A stretch of 6,130 nt of DNA from Desulfobacterales bacterium (GCA_030629475.1 DAOVOU010000147.1:1-6130), one strand, 5' to 3'. Shown: positions 1 through 5,970, counted from the stretch's first letter. A program made the numbers and translations. Notes: generated by a model not told the origin, from the letters alone.

Positions 1-6
1 AAGGAG
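1..6 (+). promoter_or_regulatory. Ribosome binding site of the MBL-fold hydrolase gene
   Basis: AAGGAG lies six bases before the ATG at 13, an almost ideal Shine-Dalgarno match and spacing. It fixes the start of the first gene and shows that gene is complete even though its promoter lies outside the window. Confidence 0.8.
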
Positions 7-12
7 AAGTGC

Positions 13-867
13 ATGGGACAGACAAAGATCACCATATTGTGCGAGAACACTGCTGGGGGACCGATGGGGTTGACCGGAGAACACGGCTTTTCGGCCCTGC
101 TTGAAAAAGACGGACAAAGAATCCTTTTTGATACAGGCCAGGGCATGTCCCTTGCCAATAACGCACAGGTACTAGGAATCAATCTGACGCAAGTCAAGAC
201 GGTTATTCTCAGTCACGGCCATTATGATCATACCGGGGGCCTCCCGGCTGTGCTGTATCCGCCTCGGGGAGTCGAGGTCATTGCCCATCCAGACATTTTT
301 TCAAAGAAATACGCTGAACTAGAAACACGTGCTGGTAAACAGAGAATTTTCATTGGCATCAAATATTCCCAAGACTATCTGGAAGGGGCACTGCAAGCCC
401 GATTCAACATGATACGGGAGTTTTCCGAAATCGCGCCGGGAATCTTCTTTTCAGGGGAAGTCCCGAGAGAGACGGACTTTGAACACCCGGACAAAAGGCT
501 CAAGGTAAAGCATAAGGGGAAGATCACTGACGACCCCCTATTGGACGATATCAGTCTCTTGATCGAAACGGATCAGGGACCCGTCATCCTGCTTGGATGT
601 GCCCATTCCGGGGTGGTCAACATCATGAATCATTTTTCGGCAAAAACGGGACACAAGAAGTTTCATGCCGTCATCGGAGGCACGCATTTAGGCTTTATGA
701 GGGGGTCTGGTCAGCAGCTGGAAAAGTCTATGGATGCATTTGACGACTATGCAGTGGACGTCATTGCCGTCTCCCACTGTACCGGACAGGAAGCCGCGGC
801 TGTGTGCTACAACAGATTCAAGGACCGGTTCGCCTTTGCCTGTGCCGGTTGGAGCAAGGTGTTCTGA
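13..867 (+). CDS. MBL-fold metallo-hydrolase (COG1237-like, dihydropterin-related subgroup)
   Basis: A 284-residue, probably cytoplasmic metallo-beta-lactamase-fold protein with no signal peptide. The metal-binding signature is plain: LSHGHYDHTGG gives H68, H70, D72 and H73. Further candidate ligands or active-site residues are H198 in GCAHSG, H225 in GGTHL and H255 in SHCTG. The combination of an early FDTGQG, GCAHSGVVN, GGTHL and a C-terminal SHCTG is typical of the subgroup often annotated as 7,8-dihydropterin-6-yl-methyl-4-(beta-D-ribofuranosyl)aminobenzene 5'-phosphate synthase, after a methanopterin-pathway enzyme in archaea. In bacteria the substrate is usually unknown, so that name should not be transferred. 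The length is normal and the gene looks intact. Its TGA ends 18 bases before the preferred start of citrate synthase on the same strand, so the two are probably co-transcribed. The family call is firm and the substrate is not. Confidence 0.9.
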   Translation: MGQTKITILCENTAGGPMGLTGEHGFSALLEKDGQRILFDTGQGMSLANNAQVLGINLTQVKTVILSHGHYDHTGGLPAVLYPPRGVEVIAHPDIFSKKYAELETRAGKQRIFIGIKYSQDYLEGALQARFNMIREFSEIAPGIFFSGEVPRETDFEHPDKRLKVKHKGKITDDPLLDDISLLIETDQGPVILLGCAHSGVVNIMNHFSAKTGHKKFHAVIGGTHLGFMRGSGQQLEKSMDAFDDYAVDVIAVSHCTGQEAAAVCYNRFKDRFAFACAGWSKVF

Positions 868-872
868 TGAAT

Positions 873-878
873 GAGGTG
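873..878 (+). promoter_or_regulatory. Ribosome binding site that decides the citrate synthase start
   Basis: GAGGTG lies seven bases before the ATG at 886. The upstream in-frame ATG at 871 has only GGAG at 851-854, which is 16 bases away, or AAGGT at 855-859. The site overlaps the codons that would follow the 871 start, so 886 is the better start. Confidence 0.6.
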
Positions 879-885
879 CAAAAAA

Positions 886-2175
886 ATGCAACATACCGCA
901 AAGATTATGATAGATGGGAAAACCTTTGAACTACCCATTATCACAGGTTCTGAGGGGGAAAAAGCCATTGATATTTCCAGGTTGCGGCAGGAGATCGGCC
1001 TCGTCACGTATGATCCCGGCTTTGCTAGTACAGCCAACTGTCAAAGCAGCATTACCTTTTTGGACGGGGAAAGGGGAATCCTCCGTTACCGGGGCATTCC
1101 GGTTGAGCAACTTGCGGAACATTCCAGGTTTGTAGAGACGGCCTACCTGTTGATAAACGGCGAGTTGCCCACCCAAAAAGAGCTAACCCGCTTTTCGGTG
1201 CTGCTAAACGACCATTCCCTGGTCCATGAAGATATGCGGGCCTTTTTTGAGCACTTTCCCCGATCGGCCCATCCCATGGGCATTCTTTCCTCTATGGTCA
1301 ACGCACTGCGAGCCTTCTATCCTGAAATCCCTGAGAGAACAGAAGAAGAGGAGATCAATATCACTGTCACCAGGCTTCTGTCTAAAGTGAGGACTATGGC
1401 GGCCATGTCCTATAAGATCTTCAGAGGCCACAAGGTCATTTACCCGAGGGAAGACCTCCCTTACGCAGCGAATTTTTTGAACATGATGTTTGACTCCCCC
1501 GTCCGGCGTTATGTCATCGATAAGGATCTCGTCAAGGCCCTGAACGTCTTCTGGATACTCCATGCCGACCACGAACAGAATTGTTCTACGGCTGCCGTCC
1601 GATTGGTGGGAAGCGCAAAGGTCAATCTATACGCGGCCATTTCGGCCGGCATATGCGCCCTGTGGGGCCCTTTGCACGGCGGCGCCAATCAGGCCGTTGT
1701 GGAAATGCTCGGCCAGATACATGAAAATGGCGGTGATTGGGCCCCTTTCATAGCCCGAGCCAAGGACAAGAATGATCCTTTTCGGCTCATGGGTTTCGGT
1801 CATCGGGTCTACAAAACGTATGATCCAAGGGCCCGTATCATGAAGAAGGCGTGCGACAAGGTCTTGGGCAAATTGACACGACATGATCCCATGTTGGATA
1901 TTGCCCGGAGGTTGGAAGAGGTGGCCTTAAAGGATCCGTACTTTATCGACCATCACCTCTATCCGAACATAGATTTTTACAGCGGTGTTCTGCTGCGGGC
2001 TATTGGTATCCCTCTTAATATGTTCACGGTCATGTTTGCCATCGGACGTTTACCCGGATGGATCAGCCAGTGGAAGGAGAGTATTGAGGATCCCAACTGG
2101 AAAATCCAGCGCCCCCGCCAGATATATATTGGGCCAAATGAGAGAGATTATGTGCCCATAGAAGAGCGGGGCTAG
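886..2175 (+). CDS. gltA: Citrate synthase, type II (GltA-like)
   Basis: Condenses oxaloacetate and acetyl-CoA to citrate, the entry step of the TCA cycle, in the cytoplasm. From the ATG at 886 the protein has 429 residues; an in-frame ATG at 871 would add MRCKK. I prefer 886 because of the GAGGTG site before it and because MQHTAKIMIDGK then lines up with the E. coli GltA N-terminus (427 residues). In numbering from 871, the active-site residues are H269 (GPLHGG), H311 (GFGHRVYK) and D368 (NIDFYSG), with H231 in HADHEQN and arginines in DPRAR and GRLPGW. The small N-terminal beta domain typical of type II enzymes is present (ITFLDGERGILRYRGIP). Y150, R168 and K172 match positions tied to NADH inhibition in E. 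coli, but V211 replaces its reactive Cys206, so NADH control is uncertain. It follows the MBL hydrolase closely and converges with the coiled-coil gene. It appears intact. Confidence 0.96.
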   Translation: MQHTAKIMIDGKTFELPIITGSEGEKAIDISRLRQEIGLVTYDPGFASTANCQSSITFLDGERGILRYRGIPVEQLAEHSRFVETAYLLINGELPTQKELTRFSVLLNDHSLVHEDMRAFFEHFPRSAHPMGILSSMVNALRAFYPEIPERTEEEEINITVTRLLSKVRTMAAMSYKIFRGHKVIYPREDLPYAANFLNMMFDSPVRRYVIDKDLVKALNVFWILHADHEQNCSTAAVRLVGSAKVNLYAAISAGICALWGPLHGGANQAVVEMLGQIHENGGDWAPFIARAKDKNDPFRLMGFGHRVYKTYDPRARIMKKACDKVLGKLTRHDPMLDIARRLEEVALKDPYFIDHHLYPNIDFYSGVLLRAIGIPLNMFTVMFAIGRLPGWISQWKESIEDPNWKIQRPRQIYIGPNERDYVPIEERG

Positions 2176-2189
2176 TTTCCGTCCGGAAA
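2176..2189. terminator. Weak candidate hairpin between converging genes
   Basis: TTTCC and GGAAA form a 5-bp stem around the loop GTCC immediately after the citrate synthase TAG. It reads the same way for transcripts arriving from the opposite strand. There is no U-tract on either side, so it is at best a weak bidirectional or Rho-assisted end. It is the only symmetric element I see in the 44-base convergent gap. Confidence 0.25.
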
Positions 2190-2219
2190 TACGCCAAACT
2201 CCTTCCCCCTGGACAAGCC

Positions 2220-3149
2220 TTATCCCCCTGGGCTTAGCCTGTCCTCGGAGGTATCCATGATCTCCTGTTCTATGATGTTGTCTGGTACTGGGGTGACTTG
2301 CCTTTCTAACCGAGAAACCTCCTCCTTGAGAATTTTTATTTGCTTTTCTAATATTGCCATTCTTGTTTGGTAAATGGCCCGATCTTTCTTCAGGAAAGTC
2401 TCCAATTCTTCCTTGTCTACCTTACTTTGTCCTTCCTCTTGTATGGTATCAACAACCTGAACGACTCCGGCCAATACTCCATTAAGATTTTCAACGGACT
2501 TCTTCTGCTCCCGAAGTTCATTACCCAATGCAGTCAAAGTCTTGATATATTCAGCAGACTGCCTTTCAAGGTTCTTTGCCAAACTGTCAACGGACTTCTT
2601 CTGCTTGCCCAAATCCTTTCGTAGCGTTGCAACAGTATCGGCAACTTTAGAAGAATGTTTTTTCAGAGCCTTTTCCAGTGCCTCCTTGCCTATTTTCGAT
2701 ACAGTCACCTTCTGGATCGCGCGCTCGTCTTTTTGTATGGCTTGTTTCATCGAAACAGACGTTTTCTCCAGAGCGGATAACCTGCCGGCTAACGCTTTGA
2801 ACTCCTCTGACAGGGATGCTACGTTACCGATTATTTCTTGAGACAACGCCTGGAGATCTATAGACCCGCTCCTCTTTATCTTACCGAGCTTGTCGTTCAG
2901 GTCCAAATAGGAAAACACCAGGAGCGCACAAATTAGGCATGGGACTAATATGAATAACAGGTTCATTCTGTGACCCAGTCTCTGGATCTCTGAATCCCGC
3001 CGCAAATCCCTTATTTCATCTTCAGAAGAAAAACCCGGGGGTTCTTCGTCTATGCGGATTTCTCTTGCAAGACCGATTTCGTCCTTTTCGTCTTCTTCCG
3101 TCATCTTTGCAGAATCCGGTTTTCGTCTCGGTAGATTGTCTTCACTCAT
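2220..3149 (-). CDS. Membrane-anchored coiled-coil protein, function unknown
   Basis: I do not recognise a named family. The 309-residue protein has an acidic, charged N-terminus (1-61, with runs such as TEEDEKDE), one strongly hydrophobic segment at about 63-82 (LLFILVPCLICALLVFSYL), then a long charged, helix-rich region with heptad-like leucine spacing from about 96 to 286, and a short disordered tail. The layout suggests a single-pass inner-membrane protein. The long coiled coil is probably in the periplasm, since KIKR follows the segment but the N-terminus is acidic, leaving topology unsure. Residues 180-194 and 212-226 repeat LxxQKKSVxxLxxxL with a 32-residue offset. No catalytic motif is visible. 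AAGGAA seven bases before the ATG supports the start. Its gap to comF is filled with repeats, so it probably has its own promoter. A structural or scaffolding role is a guess. Confidence 0.8.
   Translation of the reverse strand: MSEDNLPRRKPDSAKMTEEDEKDEIGLAREIRIDEEPPGFSSEDEIRDLRRDSEIQRLGHRMNLLFILVPCLICALLVFSYLDLNDKLGKIKRSGSIDLQALSQEIIGNVASLSEEFKALAGRLSALEKTSVSMKQAIQKDERAIQKVTVSKIGKEALEKALKKHSSKVADTVATLRKDLGKQKKSVDSLAKNLERQSAEYIKTLTALGNELREQKKSVENLNGVLAGVVQVVDTIQEEGQSKVDKEELETFLKKDRAIYQTRMAILEKQIKILKEEVSRLERQVTPVPDNIIEQEIMDTSEDRLSPGG
2491..2605 (-). repeat. Internal duplication within the coiled-coil gene
   Basis: TCAACGGACTTCTTCTGCT (+ strand) occurs exactly at 2491-2509 and again at 2587-2605, a 96-base offset equal to 32 codons. 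On the coding strand both copies encode QKKSV followed by a leucine-rich heptad stretch. This points to a short in-frame duplication within the coiled coil, or to strong constraint on both copies. Confidence 0.6.
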
Positions 3150-3156
3150 GCAAGGC

Positions 3157-3162
3157 TTCCTT
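3157..3162 (-). promoter_or_regulatory. Ribosome binding site of the coiled-coil gene
   Basis: On the - strand AAGGAA lies seven bases before the ATG at 3149. It supports this start, although MTEED at residue 16 would be an alternative. Confidence 0.6.
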
Positions 3163-3190
3163 ATGTATTCTTTCCTTTCTCAAACAGTAG

Positions 3191-3227
3191 GCGTTCACAC
3201 GTTCAGAGTTCACCGTTCAGGGTTACC
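3191..3227 (-). repeat. TGAAC heptad repeat, left copy
   Basis: Read on the - strand this is a run of short units ending in TGAAC (CCTGAAC, GGTGAAC, TCTGAAC, GTGTGAAC). The same unit type runs in the opposite orientation at 3341-3377, so the two arrays bracket the fragment between them. It lies upstream of the coiled-coil gene. Confidence 0.75.
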
Positions 3228-3338
3228 TTTCTTTCGTTGACCTTGATCGTAGGCCAGCAAGTATTTGATGAAACCACGCATGGTAGCGCGCGTGCGTCCG
3301 GCATGATCATAAACATCCTGAAACTCAGCTTTCGTTAT
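3210..3338 (-). pseudogene. C-terminal remnant of a four-helix-bundle (23S rRNA IVS-type) protein
   Basis: On the - strand the stretch between the two TGAAC arrays has an open frame reading ITKAEF, QDVYDHAGRTRATMRGF, IKYLLAYDQGQRKKGNPER and then TGA (stop at 3210-3212). An amphipathic helix leading to a [RG]GFI[KR]YL motif and a basic tail is, from memory, how many members of the four-helix-bundle family related to proteins encoded in 23S rRNA intervening sequences end. Those proteins are about 115-130 residues, so only about a third is left. There is no usable start codon or ribosome site, and the frame runs back into the repeat and then the comF 3' end. The last few codons and the stop are made of repeat sequence. 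The family assignment is from memory and unproven; it could also be a fortuitous open frame. Confidence 0.4.
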
Positions 3339-3340
3339 GT

Positions 3341-3384
3341 GGTGAACCCTGAACCTCTGAACCGTGAACCCGTGAACGGTTACC
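3341..3384 (+). repeat. TGAAC heptad repeat, right copy
   Basis: Units GGTGAAC, CCTGAAC, CTCTGAAC, CGTGAAC and CCGTGAAC follow one another at 3341-3377 with 7- or 8-base spacing, then GGTTACC. The array ends exactly at the comF stop codon. AACCGT at 3360-3365 and ACGGTT at 3376-3381 could pair into a small stem in the comF 3' end. It is the inverted partner of the array at 3191-3227, and both share the GGTTACC edge. Confidence 0.8.
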
Positions 3385-4164
3385 TCAAACAGCCCGTGCC
3401 AGGGTCAGGACATCCACAAATTTTGCGCCGGCCTTCATCAAGACCCGAGCACACTCATTCACAGTGGCACCGGTTGTGTAGACGTCGTCCACCAGGAGGA
3501 CCTTCCGACCCTTTATTCTCTCCGGATGGCGCACGGAAAAGGCCCCTTTGATGTTTTTCTGACGTTCTGCACGGCTGAGGCTGGTCTGAGGTTCTGTCCA
3601 GCGGCTGCGGGATAATGTGAGGCCGTCCAGGGAGATTCCTTCCTGTTTTGCCCATCTCCTGATCAAAAGGTGCGCTTGGTTGAATCCCCGTTTTCGGAGG
3701 CGCTTCACGTGCAGCGGCACCGAAACAAGGAGATCTATGGTATTGATATCCCAGAATCGAAAAAATGTCTCTCTGGCAAGGGCGCTCAATGGCCGGGAAA
3801 TGGACGTCTTCTTTCGGTATTTAAGCAGATGAATGGCCTCCATAAGGCTCCCGTCATATATTCCAAAGGCCCTTGCCTTTCTATAATATTTCTTTCCAAG
3901 GAGGCACTCAGAACAGGTGTGGTTATCTCCTTCCCGAGAAATAAAGGGTAGGCCGCACCTTGAGCAAAAAGGGGAAGCAATTGGTAGAAGGCCTTCCCGG
4001 CACGACTCACAGAAGTACGGGATGGTAAGATCAGAGACCGGATCGGAGGCATCCGTGCTAATAGAAGCCTCTCGGGAATCATAATAGGTACTGCATATGA
4101 GACACCTGGGTGGGAAAATAGCGTACACAAAGGGCCGCGACAGTCTTTGTAACAAGGAAGGCAT
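3385..4164 (-). CDS. ComF family protein (double zinc ribbon plus phosphoribosyltransferase domain)
   Basis: A 259-residue, probably cytoplasmic protein of the ComF/GntX family. The N-terminus has four CxxC pairs (C21/C24, C52/C55, C67/C70, C84/C87), the usual zinc-ribbon region. The C-terminal half is a type I phosphoribosyltransferase-like domain with the PRPP-binding loop VLLVDDVYTTGAT at 222-234 and the family motif VPLHVKRLRKRGFNQAHLL at about 149-167. In naturally competent bacteria ComF acts in DNA uptake or handling of incoming single strands. The family is also widespread in bacteria with no known competence, where its job is unclear, and nothing next to it here is a competence gene. 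The length is normal or slightly long, because of an insert between the first two CxxC pairs. There is no strong Shine-Dalgarno site: the leader is a 7-bp tandem array ending seven bases before the ATG. It appears intact. Confidence 0.9.
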   Translation of the reverse strand: MPSLLQRLSRPFVYAIFPPRCLICSTYYDSREASISTDASDPVSDLTIPYFCESCREGLLPIASPFCSRCGLPFISREGDNHTCSECLLGKKYYRKARAFGIYDGSLMEAIHLLKYRKKTSISRPLSALARETFFRFWDINTIDLLVSVPLHVKRLRKRGFNQAHLLIRRWAKQEGISLDGLTLSRSRWTEPQTSLSRAERQKNIKGAFSVRHPERIKGRKVLLVDDVYTTGATVNECARVLMKAGAKFVDVLTLARAV

Positions 4165-4170
4165 AAGCTT

Positions 4171-4219
4171 TCATCTATCATTTATCATTTATCATTTATC
4201 ATTGGTCATTGGTCAATAA
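4171..4219 (-). repeat. Seven 7-bp tandem units in the comF leader
   Basis: On the + strand this reads TCATCTA, three TCATTTA, two TCATTGG, then TCAATAA: seven unbroken heptamers starting with TCA. On the coding strand they are TAAATGA/CCAATGA units, so the comF leader contains six ATG triplets, each overlapping TGA. The array ends seven bases before the comF ATG at 4164 and takes the place where a ribosome site is expected. Confidence 0.85.
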
Positions 4220-4228
4220 CTGAGTGCC

Positions 4229-4268
4229 TAAAGTGAACTAAAGTGAACTAAAGTGAACTAAAGTTTTA
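4229..4268 (+). repeat. 10-bp tandem repeat TAAAGTGAAC
   Basis: Three exact copies of TAAAGTGAAC (4229-4238, 4239-4248, 4249-4258) are followed by a degenerate fourth beginning TAAAGT. On the - strand it reads as repeated TTTAGTTCAC. It lies in the 217-base gap between icd and comF, ten bases beyond the 7-bp array, and has no coding content. Confidence 0.85.
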
Positions 4269-4294
4269 AGGTAAGTGTTCACACCTTCTATTTT

Positions 4295-4307
4295 GTCATT
4301 TCGAGCG
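4295..4307 (+). repeat. Fragment resembling a GTCATTTCGAGCG intergenic repeat
   Basis: GTCATTTCGAGCG matches the start of a dispersed repeat I recall from several bacterial groups (GTCATTTCGAGCGAAGCG). Here it breaks off into TATACGG, and GCGAAGC appears a few bases later. The match is short and from memory. Confidence 0.3.
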
Positions 4308-4333
4308 TATACGGATGCGAAGCTATTCATAGG

Positions 4334-4345
4334 GTGTTTTCGTGA
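4334..4345 (+). repeat. CACGAAAACAC-type repeat downstream of icd
   Basis: GTGTTTTCGTGA here is the complement of the CACGAAAACAC units at 5672-5700 upstream of icd. The copies on either side of the gene are therefore in inverted orientation. A decayed second unit (TTCGCGTGTTTGG) follows at about 4353-4365. Confidence 0.6.
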
Positions 4346-4381
4346 TTATTCCTTCGCGTGTTTGGTTCGCCCTTTTTCCAG

Positions 4382-5632
4382 CTATGTTAACCGCTCTATG
4401 ACAGCCTCTGCAAATTCAGAGCATCTCACTTCCTGGCTGCCCGGCATCTGGCGGGCCAGATCGTACGTTACCAAGGCGTCGGAAATGCTTTTCCGGACGG
4501 CCTGTTCAATGGCCGAAGCTGCCTCCATCCATCCCAAATACTCGAGCATCATAACCCCGGACAAGATCAATGATATGGGATTTGCCTTGTCCTGGCCGGC
4601 ATACCTCGGAGCCGTGCCATGGGTCGCCTCGAAAAGCGCACAATTATCTGCAAGATTGGCCCCGGGGGCCATCCCGAGGCCCCCTACCTGGGCGGCGAGG
4701 GCATCAGAGAGATAGTCCCCGTTCAGGTTAGGGGTAGCAATAACATGGTATGCCTCCGGCCTAAGCAGCACTTGCTGAAACATCATATCAGCGATCCTGT
4801 CTTTGATCATCACCTTACCCGGTGGCGCTTTTCCGTCGGGATCTAACCCGCCATCCGACTCAACCACGATATGGTCTCCGAACATCTCACGTGCCACTTC
4901 ATAGCCCCATTTCATGAAGGCCCCTTCAGTATACTTCATGATATTTCCCTTGTGTACCAAGGTCACACTGGGAAGGTCATGGTCCAGGGCATATTGGATC
5001 GCCCTTGCCACCAGGCGCCTTGAAGCCCTTCGACTCATCGGCTTCACGCCAATGGCCGAATCCTTGGCCACGTGAACCCCCATTTGATCCCTCAGAAAGG
5101 CAATGACCGCCTCGGCTTCCCTGCTTTCAGCTTCCCATTCGATCCCGGCATAGACATCTTCTGTATTTTCCCGAAATACTACCATGTTAACCCTTTCAGG
5201 GTGCGTCACCGGGCTAGGAACACCTCTGATGTACCGAATGGGCCTAACACAGGCATACAGGTCGAGTCTTTGTCGCAACGCGACATTGATACTGCGAATC
5301 CCCTCCCCCACCGGCGTGGTCAATGGCCCCTTGATGGCGACCACGTGATCCTTTATCGCCTGAAGCGTCCTCTCGGGAAGCCATTCACCTGCTTCTCGGT
5401 AGGCCCTCTCCCCTGCCAATACCTCCAACCATATGATCCTGCGACGGTCTCTGTAGGTAAAACTGATGGCAGCATCCAGGATACCCTTAGCAGCAGCCCA
5501 GATGTCAGGGCCGATCCCGTCTCCTTCAATAAACGGAACAATGGGCTTGTCCGGAACCCGAAGTACACCCTCTGGTGTCACGACAATCCGGTCTGTTTCA
5601 GGCTGGCATTTTTCCTTGCTATCTGTTTTCAC
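4382..5632 (-). CDS. icd: Isocitrate dehydrogenase, NADP-dependent
   Basis: Oxidatively decarboxylates isocitrate to 2-oxoglutarate with NADP+ in the TCA cycle, acting as a cytoplasmic homodimer in close relatives. The sequence follows E. coli Icd throughout. I take the GTG at 5632 as the start, giving 416 residues, the E. coli length. The frame stays open to a GTG at 5698, but those 22 codons are largely CACGAAAACAC repeat DNA and give an implausible hydrophobic extension. In numbering from 5698, substrate and metal residues are S136 and N138 (GIRSINVALR), R142, R152, R176, Y183, K250, D300, D328 and D332. R365-Y366, Y412 and R416 match the NADP-selecting positions of E. coli (K344-Y345, Y391, R395) rather than the Asp-Ile of NAD enzymes. 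S136 corresponds to the serine phosphorylated by AceK in E. coli, though no kinase is in view. No clear promoter or strong ribosome site is seen (only GGGGG three bases before the GTG). Confidence 0.95.
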   Translation of the reverse strand: MKTDSKEKCQPETDRIVVTPEGVLRVPDKPIVPFIEGDGIGPDIWAAAKGILDAAISFTYRDRRRIIWLEVLAGERAYREAGEWLPERTLQAIKDHVVAIKGPLTTPVGEGIRSINVALRQRLDLYACVRPIRYIRGVPSPVTHPERVNMVVFRENTEDVYAGIEWEAESREAEAVIAFLRDQMGVHVAKDSAIGVKPMSRRASRRLVARAIQYALDHDLPSVTLVHKGNIMKYTEGAFMKWGYEVAREMFGDHIVVESDGGLDPDGKAPPGKVMIKDRIADMMFQQVLLRPEAYHVIATPNLNGDYLSDALAAQVGGLGMAPGANLADNCALFEATHGTAPRYAGQDKANPISLILSGVMMLEYLGWMEAASAIEQAVRKSISDALVTYDLARQMPGSQEVRCSEFAEAVIERLT

Positions 5633-5671
5633 ATACCCCCACAAGCAGAATGAAAGACCAGACAAACTTAT

Positions 5672-5700
5672 CACGAAAACACGGAAGTACGAAAACACGA
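5672..5700 (+). repeat. CACGAAAACAC repeat, two copies upstream of icd
   Basis: ACGAAAACACG occurs at 5673-5683 and 5690-5700, a 17-base offset. The block lies 40 bases before the preferred icd start and inside the open extension of its frame. An inverted partner is at 5807-5818, and the shared preceding ACTTATCACGA recurs at 5786-5796. Confidence 0.75.
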
Positions 5701-5863
5701 AAATGTGTTGAGAGGCTTTCTACGCTTCCTTTTCTATGTCCGCGAGTACAATACCAAATAACGATTCCCTTGAAATAAAGAGACCACTTATCACGATTTT
5801 CCCTTTCGTGTTTTCGTGAAGATTGTTTTAGATCTCCAAGAATCTTAGTAGCGTGGGGGCTCT
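5701..5863. other. Non-coding stretch upstream of icd
   Basis: I see no gene in these ~160 bases. They hold the second ACTTATCACGA at 5786-5796 and the inverted CGTGTTTTCGTG at 5807-5818. The icd promoter should lie here. The best - strand candidate, TTTCAA (5770-5775) and TATTGT (5748-5753) with 16 bases between, is too weak to call. Confidence 0.5.
5807..5818 (-). repeat. Inverted copy of the CACGAAAACACG repeat
   Basis: CGTGTTTTCGTG is the exact complement of CACGAAAACACG at 5672-5683. With flanking bases the match is 16 of 19, so the two copies form inverted arms around about 120 bases. Confidence 0.75.
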
Positions 5864-5935
5864 GTCCCATAGGCGCTAAGTTATTTTGTAAACATTCACA
5901 GGTTGCATTTATGCCGTACGGGGGTGTTCTGAAAG

Positions 5936-5970
5936 ATGAACGTCGAACATCGAACATTCAACGTCGAATG
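5936..5970 (+). repeat. TCGAACA heptad array, left arm
   Basis: Five uninterrupted 7-base units: ATGAACG, TCGAACA, TCGAACA, TTCAACG and TCGAATG. It pairs with the array at 6029-6070 as its inverse, and lies inside the fold-back element. Confidence 0.8.

Noticed and set aside
3385..4164. Natural competence locus
   Set aside because: A lone ComF-family gene is common in bacteria not known to be competent, and no other com gene is in view.
3786..4181. 131-codon - strand frame overlapping comF
   Set aside because: Its ATG comes from the heptad array, and it lies wholly out of frame over comF, whose CxxC and PRPP motifs settle the real frame.
4171..4268. Possible CRISPR-like array
   Set aside because: Units are 7 and 10 bases with no spacers, and there are no cas genes, so these are plain tandem repeats.
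4268..4287. Possible terminator hairpin after icd
   Set aside because: GTGT/ACAC with AAG/CTT around a 4-base bulge is too short and lacks a U-tract in the icd direction.
4275..4715. 146-codon + strand frame opposite the icd 3' end
   Set aside because: Antisense shadow; the first part is repeat-rich gap and the rest lies opposite conserved icd codons.
5072..5653. 193-codon + strand frame opposite icd
   Set aside because: Antisense shadow of a strongly conserved gene, with no domain or ribosome site.
5748..5775. Possible icd promoter (TTTCAA and TATTGT, - strand)
   Set aside because: Spacing of 16 is acceptable but both hexamers are poor matches, and such pairs occur by chance in AT-rich gaps.
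5619..5957. 112-codon - strand open frame upstream of icd
   Set aside because: It runs through the CACGAAAACAC repeats and the left end of the fold-back element, starts in a TCGAACA heptad, overlaps icd and shows no protein-like pattern.
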